Origin: Actinomucor elegans
Taxonomy: Eukaryota; Mucoromycota; Mucoromycetes; Mucorales; Mucoraceae
Length of the DNA stretch: 64,000 nt
Assembly (NCBI GenBank): GCA_026027325.1
Contig: JAMSLZ010000005.1
Coordinates: 1,240,001-1,304,000 of the forward strand
Direction: 5' to 3'
Shown: piece by piece, positions 1-12,310 of the stretch
Numbering within the stretch: position 1 is the first letter of the stretch
How the letters are laid out: the number at the start of each line of letters is the position of its first letter
Translations under genes and position numbers: made by a program
Notes under the pieces: generated by a model
The model's input: the letters and a program-made list of their open reading frames with translations, nothing else
Told to the model about the DNA's origin: nothing
The model's database searches: none

Positions 1-1116
1 TTTGGAAATAATCCACATAAAGAAATGAAGATTGCACGAGTAAAGCTAATAGAAAAAGAATAATGAGCAACACATAAACGTAAAGAAACTTGGTATGATT
101 TTATATGCATATTCTATCTATCATAGCAAATAAATCAGAGTATGTCAAATGTAAATCTCGATAAAACGCCTTTTATAAAACAGAGACAAAGCTTTGGGAT
201 ATAGGCGTTTGTTGGACGGGATACATAATATTCATTATGCATCAACATAATGCTTTAGCAGAAGAAAGCTCCAGATAATACCGATCAGTAAATATTTTTA
301 CTCTCTTAGGCAATAGTTTTCTTTTTGTTCTCTTATAGCGCCTATATTATTCCAAAGAGGGTCACATTAGCTATAAATTTGATTATAGTGATAAAGTGCA
401 GATTTTAAAATCGTGGTCCCTTATATGATGATTTCAATGGTTGGCTATAAAACTTCAGCCTCTGGACTCAATAAACGCTCGGTCATATGTGATTAAAACG
501 AGCTGCTGTATCAATTTCAATTTCAATCTCAGCTTGTTCTTGATTGTTTTGTTTATTGAAATTCAAAGACGATGACATGGAGGTTCACAGTTTTCTTTTA
601 TCAGATTAACGCAACAGTGACTGATCTTTTCATAGGACTTTCAAATATAAGGTTCAATTAGTTCAGATATACTTTCAAATGGGTATTATAGAGGCAGATT
701 ATATTTTACGCGTTGCATACAAAAAAAAGAGAGTGATGGTTAATCCAATACCCAGTCGCTGAATAAGAATCAACTGTGGATCTTTTAGAAAATAGCCACG
801 GCAACGAACAGATAGAAAATATACATATATGTTTATACTTAGAAGCCTAGACATTTGACGCGTACATGTTCGTTAAGACAGAGAAGTTCATTTACAGTGG
901 TTGGTAAACACTTTGGTTTTTCCAAAGACTATTTTATATCTCGTAACTAGATGGATCCTATGGTTTAGTGAGTTCAGATAGCGGCGACAACCATATCTTA
1001 ATATAGTAATAACGTATTTTTTTATCGCTTGTATATAAGGCCCATCATGAGACTCTGCTTCTTTTCTTCTCCTTTCTTATCTTTTTTTTCTTTCTTCCTT
1101 TCTGACAAAGTTAACC
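1..1116. other. Gene-free 5' flank
   Basis: AT-rich sequence with no convincing coding exon on either strand. The last 90 bases before the alkaline phosphatase start are pyrimidine-rich, as is usual in fungal core promoters and 5' leaders. I see no tRNA or mobile-element signature. Confidence 0.5.
1032..1038 (+). promoter_or_regulatory. TATA box of the alkaline phosphatase gene
   Basis: TATATAA lies 79 bases upstream of the start codon at 1117 and is followed by a long CT-rich stretch. Spacing and context fit a fungal core promoter. The role is inferred. Confidence 0.45.
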
Positions 1117-3125
1117 ATGGCAAACAAGACCAACTATAGTTCTATTCCTGATGATCCAGAGAGATCGGTACCTCAAAAGCCAATTCCAGCTTATGTACGT
1201 GTTGTCTATGATAATAAAAAAAAAAATCTATCCGAGAACTAACACAGCAAGCAGAAAAAGAGAATCAATCTGATTGTAGGTGCAGCTATTATTGGTATTG
1301 CTGGAGCAATTATTATTACTTCCACTGTGTTATTAGGGAAAAAAGTCGATCCAGGTAATATTTGTTTTCATCAGATAACATGATGAAGTATAGCTTATTT
1401 TTTTGGGTTTCCGCGCGTAGTTCCCAAGAAAAACGTGATCATGATGATCAGTGATGGCTTTGGACCTGCTTCAGAGACCTTTGCCAGACAGTATTATACC
1501 TGGCTGGGTGAAAGGGAAGTCAAGACGATGTTGCCATTGGATGAGATCCACGTTGGACAAAGTCGTACGCAAAGTTCGTCTAGTTTAGTTACTGATAGTG
1601 CTGCGGGAGCTACTGCATTTTCTTGCGCTCAAAAATCTTACAATGGTGCCATTGGAGGTAGGTTTATTTGTATATGTATATTCAGCGTGCATTATCTAAT
1701 CCGCTTCAAGTTGATCCAAAGGAAATACCTTGTGGAACAGTTTTGGAATCTGCAAAAGTTCATCAAGATATGCTTACTGGTTTAGTCGTTACATCTCGTA
1801 TTACACACGCGACTCCTGCAGCATTTTCTGCTCACGTCGGCTGGCGCGATTGGGAAAATCAGATTGCAGAACAGCAGATTGGACATAACCCATTGGGTCG
1901 CACGGTTGACTTGATGTTTGGCGGCGGTGCTTGTGAATTCACCAGAAACTCTTCTGCCGGTAGTTGTCGTGCTGATGATCGCGATTTATTTGCTGAAGCA
2001 AAAGAACAGTTTGATTGGGATGTCGTGTTATCTAAAGAACAATACGATGCTTTGGAAGCAGAAAATGTCCAATTGCCTCTTATGGCTCTGTTTGCACCCG
2101 ATGTAAGTTATATCGGATAATACATGCTATGTACTAACTATCCTATAGCACATGTCCTATGAGATTGACAGAAATCCTGATGAACAGCCCGCTCTTCATG
2201 AAATGGTATCAAAGGCATTGGATATCTTAAAGATCAAATCTCAAGAACAAGATACTGGTTTCTTTTTGATGATTGAAGGAAGTCGTATTGATATGGCTGC
2301 TCATACCAATGATCCTGCTGCTCATGTTCATGACATCTTGGCCTATCAACAAACTGTAGCTCTTGTCAAGAAATTTGTTCAAGAGAATCCTAATACTGTC
2401 GTTATCTCTACCAGTGACCATGAAACGGGTGGCTTTACTGCCGGTAGACAAATAGGGGATGATTATCCCGAATACAAATGGTAAAATGCAAGCTTCGAGA
2501 AAGAAAATGTTGATAGACTAACATATTTGTTGCAGGAATCCAGAGGTTATTAGTCGCGTACGCAACTCTTCTGAGTCTCTAGCTGAGGCCTGGGCTCTTG
2601 TATTGGAAAAAGACGATATCAGCGCTCAAGACTATCTTCAAAAGACCTTGATCAAATCTGGTTTGGGTATTCATGATGCTACACATGAAGAGATTGAAAA
2701 GCTCAAAAGCTGGAAAGAAAGTGGCAAGACTGTCATGGACTTGGCTTACATTTTCGCTGATATGGTATCGCGTCGTGCATTGATCGGTGTAAGTACAATC
2801 ATTTTCCGAGATAACCGTATAATAGTTTAACCTTCTTTTAGTGGACTACGCATGGTCATACGGCTGTGGATGTCAACTTGTACGCATTTGGTGAAGGCAC
2901 TGAAGTATTGAGAGGAAATCATGAAAACACCGATATTGGTGACTTTATTGTAGACTATCTCGACTTGAACCTTGAAGAAATCACGGAAACACTTGTCAAG
3001 AACAGGTACAGTAACATCACGGAATTGAACGTGTATTGTATTTACTAACACCCCAAACCACTAGTGCCGATACATCGAGACTTGCAAAGCCGCTAGCTGT
3101 AAATCCTGCTATATACCATGGTTAA
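1117..3125 (+). CDS. PHO8: Vacuolar-type alkaline phosphatase (PHO8 family)
   Basis: Phosphate monoester hydrolase of the alkaline phosphatase superfamily; the yeast relative is a vacuolar type II membrane enzyme. Exons read as 1117-1194, 1255-1354, 1421-1657, 1711-2102, 2149-2480, 2536-2788, 2842-3005 and 3065-3125, giving about 538 aa (yeast Pho8 is 566). A short cytosolic tail is followed by one membrane anchor at about residues 30-52 (NLIVGAAIIGIAGAIIITS). The metal-site Asp lies in SDGFG (residue 71) and the nucleophile Ser in TDSAAGATA (residue 119). Further metal-site motifs are EGSRIDMAAH, STSDHETGG and THGHTAVDV. The first acceptor could also lie three bases earlier, adding one Gln. 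Introns are 46-66 bp. Every catalytic motif is intact, so the gene looks functional. Confidence 0.93.
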
Positions 3126-3309
3126 ATACCACTTTTGATTGGCTTTAGTGGTTGATGACTAAGACCGTCTGCCATTGAGCTTCTGACATCACCTCAGTAA
3201 GGATTTTACTTTTTGTGTGTGTAACAGATTGAATAAAATAACCATATAAACCAAATTTGTGGGGTCTTTTACCTTCTTTTTTTTTCTTTTACTTAAATTA
3301 CCTGAAAAG

Positions 3310-4314
3310 ATGCTCTCTATCGCTGCTCGTTCTATTAAATCTGCTGGTATCAAGTCCTCTCTTGGCTCTTTGACTGCCATTCGTACCAAGGTTACTTTGC
3401 CTGATCTTCCTTATGGATATGATGTATGTATTATATATATATGAAAGACGCGTCAAAATATTAATCTAACGCGAATTTATAAGGCTCTTGAACCCTATGT
3501 CAACACTGAAATCATGAAGCTTCATCACTCCAAGCATCATCAAACCTATGTCAATGGCTTTAATCAAGCTGAAGAACAACTCCAAAACGCCTTCAAGGCC
3601 AATGACTTGACCAAGCAAATTGCTCTTCAAAATGCTCTTAAGTTCAACGGTGGTGGACATATCAATCATACTCTTTTCTGGCAAAACTTGGCTCCCCATG
3701 GTAAGGGCGGTGGATCTCTTCCCAAGGGTGCTTTGGCTTCTGCCATCAACAAGGAATTTGGTTCTTTTGAAGATTTCCAAAAGCAATTCAACACTGCTGC
3801 TGCCGGTGTTCAAGGTAAGAACCACTTTATCTTTTCCTTTTAGTTGAAACCAACCGCTAACACTGATGTGATGATAGGTTCCGGCTGGGCCTGGTTGGTA
3901 AGTTTTCAAAAAAAAAAAAAAAAAAAAAAAAAAAAGCATGAATGAAATCATGTTGATATCATTTGTCATGCAATGACGCTAATATACAATATACTAGGGT
4001 TACAACAAGGCTTCTAAGCGCGTTGAAATCGCTACCACCCCTAACCAAGATCCTTTGCTCCGTAAGTTTGATAATATTTAAATCGCAAATTGACTGACCG
4101 AGTAAATCCTCTTACAGATTTGACACCTCTCTTGGGTATTGATGTTTGGGAACATGTAAGCAATTAATATTCTATAGGCAAGACGAATACTAATAGTTTG
4201 AATGAATAGGCTTACTATTTGCAATACAAGAATGTTCGTCCTGACTACCTCAAGAACATTTGGGAAGTAGTTAACTGGGAAACCGTTGCTGAGCGTTTCG
4301 CTAAGGCTTCTTAA
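3310..4314 (+). CDS. SOD2: Mitochondrial manganese superoxide dismutase
   Basis: Converts superoxide to hydrogen peroxide and oxygen, most likely in the mitochondrial matrix. Exons 3310-3423, 3484-3814, 3878-3897, 3998-4061, 4118-4155 and 4210-4314 give 223 aa. Residues 1 to about 27 form a basic, Ser-rich, Asp/Glu-free presequence; the mature enzyme starts near [12 protein letters not shown]. Metal ligands are visible as the first His of LHHSKHH (residue 52), the His of GGGHINH, and the Asp and His of DVWEHAYY. One exon is only 20 bp. The intron after it carries an uninterrupted run of 28 A. Mn rather than Fe use is inferred from overall similarity to mitochondrial enzymes. Confidence 0.95.
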
Positions 4315-4363
4315 ATCTGTTCATAAATAAACCATTGCTTATACGTATATTCATTTTGTTTTA

Positions 4364-5291
<928 letters not shown>

Positions 5292-6581
5292 TTTTGTTTA
5301 TTGTATATAAAGGGAAAAAGAGGGAAAAAAGAAAAAGAAAAAAAAAAAAAAAACGAAACCCACTGGCTCTCTCTTCTGGTAGTTCGGTTGAGAGCAGTTA
5401 CAACTCCGTCTTCTCTTAGTTGGGCTATCCTGTCTTACCAACACGGTAATACAAAGGCAGGTAACTATGAAGCAAGTAGCGAAGAATCTATCGATAGCAC
5501 ATTGTTATGTTTTACTTATTATTTGTTGGGTCATTCAAGAACGCATACTTTGGGGCTTCACTATTTATTATGCGCAAGCAATTCTCTATCCTGAGTTTCA
5601 GCCCTAAGTGTTTAGATGTTTGGCAAAGTAAACTCTGATGATCTAAAGCTTTGGTTGACTATGTTTCTTTTAGCTCAACCAATGATTTCTCAGATTGAGT
5701 ATCACATAGTTGATGCCTTAGATAGAGACATGCAAGCATTATATAAAAATGTAGAGTTTTTAATAAATTGCTATAGCTCATTCTGAATAAGAACTTCTAA
5801 TAAAACATGGCATTGGATCAGAGTTGTTCGAATGATGAGCAGATGCATATTGTGATATGAAATTCTTGCAATATGTAGATTTATTTATAACAAGCATAAA
5901 TGAATTCATCGCAATTGAATTAAACAAAGGTTATAATGGATGCAGTCTTGATTTCCGAGTATGTTCCATTTGTCAGATGTGATATTAAACCGAGACCAGT
6001 CGAGAGAGCTATGCATCCATTGATCTAGGATATTTGGCTTGTATATATTTAATTATCAGCCATGAATGTATATTTCGCGCAATATAATTGAGCGAAGTAA
6101 AATTTCTTCAAGTTGAAGCAGTTTATTCTAAACGTGGATCGCTAATTAGATGCAAGATTAAACTGAGATTAACCAACAGACCTAGTGTAGTTGAAAGTGG
6201 GAAGAATTGTTGGGTGTTACATAGGGCCTTTCTCTAACTCTGAATCCAAATTTTGCATTTGTTTTCAAGCTCTAAACAGCACATTAGAGCTAGCCATAGA
6301 AGTCATAAGCTGAATGGCTTTGATAGTAACCAAACAGAAAAATAAGAACTACTACATTTATAAAGACCACAAAAACTAATATCTATCAAAATTGAAAATA
6401 ATATTAAACAGTTCTTATACTGCCAATACGCAACTACGTCTATACTGTTTCCTGAAATTATAGCCCCACCTGATGGAAATGGATGCCATACTCTTTCAAG
6501 AACGAGCATTGCAAGCTTTTAAAATCAATATCGCTATACTGATATATCAGATGTCGCAATCCCCGGGTACCTTACTGTACA
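5292..6581. other. Repeat-bearing intergenic region
   Basis: No supported gene. An A-rich leader abuts Rab7. Diverged copies of the window's short interspersed repeat are visible near 5775-5830, 5962-6010 and 6116-6186. Short reading frames here have no recognisable product. Confidence 0.5.
6116..6186 (+). repeat. Short interspersed repeat copy (forward)
   Basis: Matches the family seen throughout the gaps: a block like GTTTATTCTAAACG, then TTAGATGCAAGATTAAAC, then CTGAGATTAACC. It is best compared with the copy at 12413-12475, with which it shares AGATGCAAGATTAAACT exactly. Confidence 0.55.
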
Positions 6582-6864
6582 TGAGAGTTATATGGAATAT
6601 GGAATGATTTCTACTACAAAAGGGACCATAACAATTCGACCACGCTGAACGCGCGGTTTGTTTATTAATGTAAACGAAAATACCAAGATCTCTCTATTGC
6701 CCAGCTTGAGATCTATTAAATATGGTATTATTATTTATTGAATGCTAGATTAGATGAGCTGAGATCTTGAATATGTGTAGTGCTTGTATCTTGACATTGC
6801 GTATAATCGTCTAGATACACGCTCACTTTAAAAATTGTATATTAATTACCTCCCAAAACCGTCA
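6582..6864 (+). mobile_element. Solo LTR, copy 1
   Basis: A 283-bp sequence beginning TG and ending CA that is about 96% identical, without gaps, to 11882-12164. It is flanked by GTACA on the left and ATACA on the right, a 5-bp target-site duplication with one mismatch. TG..CA termini and a 5-bp duplication are standard for LTR retrotransposons. No second LTR or internal domain adjoins it, so it is read as a solo LTR. The orientation assigned is arbitrary because no internal region remains. Confidence 0.7.
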
Positions 6865-7024
6865 ATACAAAGTTTGGGTTCTTTTTGAGATATATAAAGT
6901 GCACTAGTGTTTTTTGCTTTTGGATTTTCTTTTCTCACAATTTCGCTAGAAACTATATTATAGTGAGCATTCAATTTTGTATGAAGAAGAAAAAAATACT
7001 GTTGGGGACGAACTTAACAGTCCA

Positions 7025-7461
7025 ATGCCTATGGGTTATATCGTTAATAATGAAGAGCAGCATGACATTGAAATATTGAGTTCCTATACACAGTATATGT
7101 CTAAATTTCCTAAAGAAGAAAACAACGAGTTGTAGATTTTGCAGATAGAAGACAGTGTAATAGCTAACATCGATATTGCTATGAGAGAAGCATTGGTCAA
7201 GTGTAATTATACGCTCTATACAGATCAGGATAAAACAAAATTCCTCAAGCTATCGCTTAAGAAGTATGAGTATTTTTTCCACTGCGAAGCAATTGGAAAC
7301 CATTGCTTGTACGGCACAAAGATGGGCCAAACTGTACGAGAGAAATTCTGATATCATGTTCGAGGAGCATAAAACCGTCAATCTGTGTCCTCTCAAAGAA
7401 GAGCATTAAAAAAATCATTTTAGAGTGTATTGGTAAGAACTTACCAGTTGCCAGTCAGTGA
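7025..7461 (+). pseudogene. Decayed Tc1/mariner-like transposase, N-terminal part
   Basis: Conceptual reading from the ATG at 7025 gives an acidic N-terminus, an in-frame TAG at 7133, then a stretch with YTDQDKTKFLKLSLKK. After a frameshift near 7270 it continues with STAKQLE, TAQRWAKLYERNSD and, past another stop, KKIILECI. From family knowledge this resembles the N-terminal helix-turn-helix region of Tc1/mariner-like DDE transposases common in Mucorales. At least two stops and one frameshift make it dead, and the catalytic domain is missing. No terminal inverted repeats were found. Confidence 0.6.
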
Positions 7462-8458
7462 AAAAAAGTATGATAATAAATCTTTAAACTAACGCACCAT
7501 TGGATTGGATGGTTTTCTTCAATAATGACAATAAATGGTTATAAAAGAAAACAAGCATGGCTACATTCATTTAGATTCACACATCATTATTCGTGGTTAA
7601 TTAAGGTCCAAGGTTCTTTCACAGCAAAAATAATTAGCTTTGATTTACTTTCCCATTGATGTATTATCCATTTGTCCAGCTGGTGATGAAGCATATCCAA
7701 TGGAAATTGCACTTTTTTTCGTCTAAATTCTTTCTTTCCTTTGAATATGCGGTAGTTCAACCAAAACCACAAATTCTGTTGGTCTCATTTCTTCAAATAC
7801 TCTTTTTTTTTTTATCAGAAACCCTTATGCTATTAGTATTTGTTGTTAAAATTTCAAAGTTTGTTGTTATTCTTCCGGAAAAGTTATATAGTTCCATAAG
7901 CACACAGTGCACTTGTATAGAATTAGAGATAGAAACCCAAGTTAATAACAAGCAGCAAAAAAGGATAACTTTTTTGACTCATTGTTTTACCTCTTTTTCT
8001 TATGGCAACTTTCTAGGCTTGTGCATTCCGTCTTTACCATATTCACAGCCTTTTTTTTTGGGGTCGATCTGCCATCTATTTCTGAATTAAGTTGCCCAGT
8101 TTGAACAAGATGTACATGTGTCACATTCTATACAGAAACTTTTAAAAATCTTAAAACAAGATACAGATACAACGTATCTAGTCATAATAGACTCTTTTGC
8201 TTTTTTTTAAAAAAAAAACCTGCAATGATTGACGAAATATCTGTATTGCACAGCAACATAGACCCAAATTCTCTAGTATGTAAAGGAGAGCATTTTGCTC
8301 ATTTGCACAGGATAAATAACTGCAAAATAAAAGATTTGTTCGATCAATTAAACCTGAAGTCTGGCCTTCCAACAGATGAGGTTATATTTTTCTTCGTTTC
8401 CTCCCAATAACAGCCATGAGTCTGCAGAACAAATGGAAGAAGTGCAGGTGATCTTGAT
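7462..8458. other. Intergenic, no supported gene
   Basis: AT-rich with several T and A runs (for example 7801-7813). Open frames are short and of low complexity, and nothing recognisable is encoded. Confidence 0.4.
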
Positions 8459-9118
8459 ATGGGAAGAAGGATTAGAGAAGGTTTCGTCTATGAGTTACTT
8501 CCAGCTGAAGCAATTGATATTGGTCGTGTGCGAAGCATTCGCTGTCTTTCAGAAATTGTTAACGGAATTTATAAAGAGGAGGTTGTAAGCAAGTCGATCC
8601 GACATGGCAAAGCAATTTTTATCAAAGAGGTTGTTACGCTTTAGTGGATGTAAGGCTACTACCATACATGGTCTGGTACGGTTAGCCAAAGAAAATAATG
8701 AAGCGGTATTGTAAATATCTGATATTCGTACTGCAGCTGGGGCCTTTGGATTAGCTCACGTCAATCTTTGCTTCAGGTCCGAAAATTCAGGGAGTAGACG
8801 AATCGTGTTTCAAAAAGCTAAAATTGGAAGCATTGGTACGTGAAAACAATTATATTACGTGCTTTTACATTAAACGATCCGATATCTTTCGCATTTATGG
8901 AGTACCAGCAGAATCATTGGAAACACTGATAGACCTATTGTATAATGAAATTTCAAAACACTACACTTCTTGTAATCGAAAATGGTGACTCACCTGGTGC
9001 ATTAATAATAGTGCCAAGCTTTACTTATTGGTTGGAGTAGGTGCAATCAAGTTTCTGGAACATATGGTGAAGGAAATTGGTATGGACATTGTGGGGCTTG
9101 TAAGGGAACGCGTGTAAT
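8459..9118 (+). pseudogene. Decayed coding-like segment of unknown family
   Basis: Codon-like sequence runs on across frame changes and stops. 8459-8641 reads with ELLPAEAIDIGRVRSIRCL and IYKEEVVSKSIRHGKAIFI. From about 8634 a second frame reads ATTIHGLVRLAKENNEAVL, and later pieces read RSDIFRIYGVPAESLETL and GAIKFLEHMVKEIGMDIVGL. The even amino-acid composition and the frame-to-frame continuity suggest one ancestral protein of more than 200 aa. I do not recognise the family; a transposon-encoded protein is plausible given the neighbouring elements. No intact start-to-stop reading exists. Confidence 0.4.
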
Positions 9119-9350
9119 CTTGATGCATGAAGCGTCTTATCATAAATACGTTGGTTGTCGTACTGTGCTATTTTTCAATATTCTCCTAGTGGTGATTTGA
9201 GACATTCAATCAAAAGTCTGAAGGCACTAAGAGCATTCAATGTTTCCGGGCTTTCAGCCTTTTTAACTAACTATATTTTGATGAGCATACTATACATTCG
9301 TCACTGGTAATCAACTTATACAATTTATGCAAAATGGGCCCCAAAGATAT

Positions 9351-9415
9351 CTCTATCTCTCCCAGTCAATTTCAGTTTAATATCGTATCTGACAAATAGA
9401 GCATATCCAGAATCA
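9351..9415 (-). repeat. Short interspersed repeat copy (reverse)
   Basis: Read on the minus strand it has TTCTGGATATGC, GTCAGATACGATATTAAACTG and a GGGAGAGAT ending, in the family's order. About 200 bp of featureless AT-rich DNA lie on either side before the F-box gene. Confidence 0.5.
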
Positions 9416-9763
9416 GCTTCTTCATTTACTACGACCATCATTTAACATATTGGCAATGATACTATTGTATAATGTTTAATCTGGCTGAATATGTTTACAG
9501 TTTTATCATTAGCCTTGGATTCATTACTTAAATGGCACTATTAAAGATTTAAAATAAAAAATATATCATGGCAAATCTACAGCTATCTAAAGGTTTCCTA
9601 ATATATAACATCTAAATTAATAATATTTATATTGTATGAATGTCATTCTATAATATTTCGCGATATATCACCAGGTTCTTAACTTGCAAATATTAGTTGC
9701 GTAACATATCTATATTCTTTGCTTTTTTTTTTCACTTGTATAAATGAACATTATTACTATCAA

Positions 9764-11488
9764 ATGAATCGAATGCCCAATGAAATAATTATTGCTATTT
9801 TCAATCAGTTGCATTTCAAGGACAAGCTTCAATGTGCCTTAACATGTCGTGTTTGGTATGCTAAGATTATCAGTACAGTGCTCTATTCAAGGCTCCGCTT
9901 CAAGTGCCCTCAAAGCAACACTCAAACGAAAGCCAATATTAAATACATGTATGATAATGGGCTAGGATATCAGGTTTTAGACCTGAAAGTAAAGGAAGTA
10001 AATGATCCTCTGGAACTATCTGTGCTTTGTCCCAATCTCAGGTCATTACAGGTGGAAAGCTGCAAGTGCGAAGTTTGGAATGACAACGATAACCAGACGC
10101 TTGCCCAAAACTGGGAAAAGCTCGGGTTCATCAAGGAAATTGATACAGGGTACCTTTTGGTGACGTTGAAACTGCTTGATACTTCTTTTTGTATGAGATC
10201 GCTTGCGTCTTTACATATGGATTTGCTATACCAATCAGAAAAATCATTTCAAAAGCTTCTTGAAAAACTAAAGCATGCACCAATGCTCGAACACCTTCAT
10301 TTGGAACATGTTTTTCATTTCAATTACCAAAGGATTGATTTACTACATAAAAATACGCCGAACTTGAAATTTTTGGAGTTGAACGAAGTGAATTATCTGT
10401 TTGTGGATGACAGCAAAGGTCTGGAAGAAGTCAACTATCCACGAATTGGGAATTTATCAACCACCAGCAAATTATGCTCATTCTCTATCACCTTTGAGTC
10501 TGATCAAGGGTTCGTACTGGATAATTGGGAAATGAATATTGTGCGTTGCATTGAATATATCAGTCACAAGTACATCAGCCTGATGAGCGTTACTATACAT
10601 AGAAGTGGTATATTGGAATCATTTAATGCTAAAGCAGTTGCTACCAATTATCTCGGAAAAGCCTTTTCTAGCTGGATTCAGCTTAAAAAGCTCGATATGC
10701 GACCTATTTTCCTCAGTGCCGATATTCTACATATAATGGACACTTGTCATATCCGCTTAGAAGAGCTCAAAGTGTACATTCATAATGCAGCAGACATGGA
10801 ACAGTTTATCAATCTAGCACATTCAAATCAAGGAAAATGCATCAGCAAACTATCTGTAGAAGACGATACACTTTGCTGGCCATCCCAAGGTAATTTTATA
10901 TACTTCTTGCGATCATTGATGGGAAACGATTGTAAACTGAAAATGATCGATATGCATGTGGAGTATTATTCTACAGAAGATCATTTTGATGTGCTGACAC
11001 CTATTCAGATTATCGGCTATATACCTTCTTTACAGAAACTGTCTATGCGTTGGGATGCTACAAGAGAAATGGCCCATGTTACATACCGCCAAACAACTTG
11101 TCTGATCGATCTTAACTTGGAACTATTTCAAGTAGATGCCGGATATCAACTAGAATATAATGTATTGGGACATATTCAGGATTTGATTTATGCTTCTCCT
11201 TTACTACAATCGTTTTCTATCATCTGTTTTTCTGCTAATGTTACTCTTGATTTTGAAAAAAACCACAGATTGATCTATTTCAATTGCATTGCTCAACCAG
11301 GACATACTTTCCAAATCGTCCAGAAACATCGAATAAAGTGGTATACCTTTGGTAAATCAGATGCTCATCCAAACCAAATCACCCTCAAGGAAGAAGTACA
11401 GCCTACAGGAGATAATAGCACAATGACTCTACACCTTCCACCTACTATTCATAGTCTATTCATTTATGATGTTGAATACCCTCTCTAA
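9764..11488 (+). CDS. F-box protein with leucine-rich-repeat-like region
   Basis: Probably a substrate-recognition subunit of an SCF ubiquitin ligase. The start is set at the ATG at 9764 because the open frame further upstream begins with a non-ATG codon; the ATG at 9773 is an alternative. The product is about 574 aa, without introns. The N-terminal F-box reads RMPNEIIIAIFNQLHFKD then CALTCRVWYAKII (about residues 4-40). The rest is a long chain of Leu-rich segments (for example LEHLHLEHVFHFN, LKFLELNEVN, LQKLSMRWDA) spaced like degenerate LRRs. Large F-box/LRR families are common in Mucoromycota. The target is unknown. It sits between two solo LTRs but is intact. Confidence 0.85.
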   Translation: MNRMPNEIIIAIFNQLHFKDKLQCALTCRVWYAKIISTVLYSRLRFKCPQSNTQTKANIKYMYDNGLGYQVLDLKVKEVNDPLELSVLCPNLRSLQVESCKCEVWNDNDNQTLAQNWEKLGFIKEIDTGYLLVTLKLLDTSFCMRSLASLHMDLLYQSEKSFQKLLEKLKHAPMLEHLHLEHVFHFNYQRIDLLHKNTPNLKFLELNEVNYLFVDDSKGLEEVNYPRIGNLSTTSKLCSFSITFESDQGFVLDNWEMNIVRCIEYISHKYISLMSVTIHRSGILESFNAKAVATNYLGKAFSSWIQLKKLDMRPIFLSADILHIMDTCHIRLEELKVYIHNAADMEQFINLAHSNQGKCISKLSVEDDTLCWPSQGNFIYFLRSLMGNDCKLKMIDMHVEYYSTEDHFDVLTPIQIIGYIPSLQKLSMRWDATREMAHVTYRQTTCLIDLNLELFQVDAGYQLEYNVLGHIQDLIYASPLLQSFSIICFSANVTLDFEKNHRLIYFNCIAQPGHTFQIVQKHRIKWYTFGKSDAHPNQITLKEEVQPTGDNSTMTLHLPPTIHSLFIYDVEYPL

Positions 11489-11881
11489 TAGGGATACTCA
11501 AATCAATAAAGCACTCTTTATTATATATACCAAATTATTTCAGAGGTGAATTTGAAAGATAATAGATATTTAGTTGGACAAACACAGTTTTCAATTACAT
11601 ATATATATATACCGCTTACTGCGAGTAGGTTCTATATCTGTTGTCAACTGCTGTTGTAGAACGCCGACTTGCTTGCTTCAAGTGGAAATTTTAATCATCA
11701 TCTGGAGCCTAGCACAACAACTCTTAAATGATAACTAATCCCTTTTTATATATCTATTGTACTATAGATAAATAATGGATTCAATAAATGCGAGTGCCTG
11801 ACTTGAATAAAATTTATTTATTAGATTTTTGGTGAGAGGTTTAGAGATTATTCTCTTTAGGAGCCTGTTTCTATGAAATAT
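11489..11881. other. Intergenic 3' flank of the F-box gene
   Basis: AT-rich; AATAAA-like motifs at about 11504 could serve 3'-end formation. No gene seen. Confidence 0.35.
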
Positions 11882-12164
11882 TGAGGGTTATATGGAATAT
11901 GGAATGATTTCTACTACAAAAGGGACCATAACAATTCGACCACGCTGAACGCGCGGTTTGTTTATTAATGTAAACGAAAATACCAAGATCTCTCTATTGC
12001 CCAGCTTGAGATCTATTAAATATGGTATTATTATTTATTGAATGCTAGATTAGATGAACTGGGATCAAAAATATGTATAGTGCCTGTATCTTGACATTGC
12101 GTATAATCGTCTAGATACACGCTCACTTTAAAAATTGTATATTAATTACCTCGCAAAGCCGTCA
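11882..12164 (+). mobile_element. Solo LTR, copy 2
   Basis: A 283-bp TG..CA element matching copy 1 at 6582-6864 without gaps and with about ten substitutions. It is flanked on both sides by a perfect AATAT, a 5-bp target-site duplication. The differences cluster between 12057 and 12090 and in the last 20 bp. It was inserted independently of copy 1, since each copy has its own duplication. Confidence 0.75.
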
Positions 12165-12231
12165 AATATACATAAGATCACATAATTCTAAAGCTATACT
12201 CACTGACCTTCAACTTAAAAAAAGTTCCACC

Positions 12232-12310
12232 AGCTCAAGTAGTTTATTCTGCACATATACTAGTATTCAAATGCAATCCTAAACTAAAATCAGCCGAGAG
12301 ACTTGATCAT
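12232..12310 (+). repeat. Short interspersed repeat copy (forward)
   Basis: Blocks AAGTAGTTTATTCTGCA, TTCAAATGCAATCCTAAACT and AAATCAGCCGAGAG lie in family order and spacing, diverged from the copy that starts about 100 bp downstream. Confidence 0.55.

Noticed and set aside
5301..5594. 97-codon plus-strand frame upstream of Rab7
   Set aside because: Begins in an A-rich leader and has a biased Lys-rich start and no domain.
6582..12164. A single LTR retrotransposon with the F-box gene as cargo
   Set aside because: The outer flanks (GTACA on the left, AATAT on the right) do not match, whereas each repeat has its own duplication on both sides. No primer-binding site or pol remains between them.
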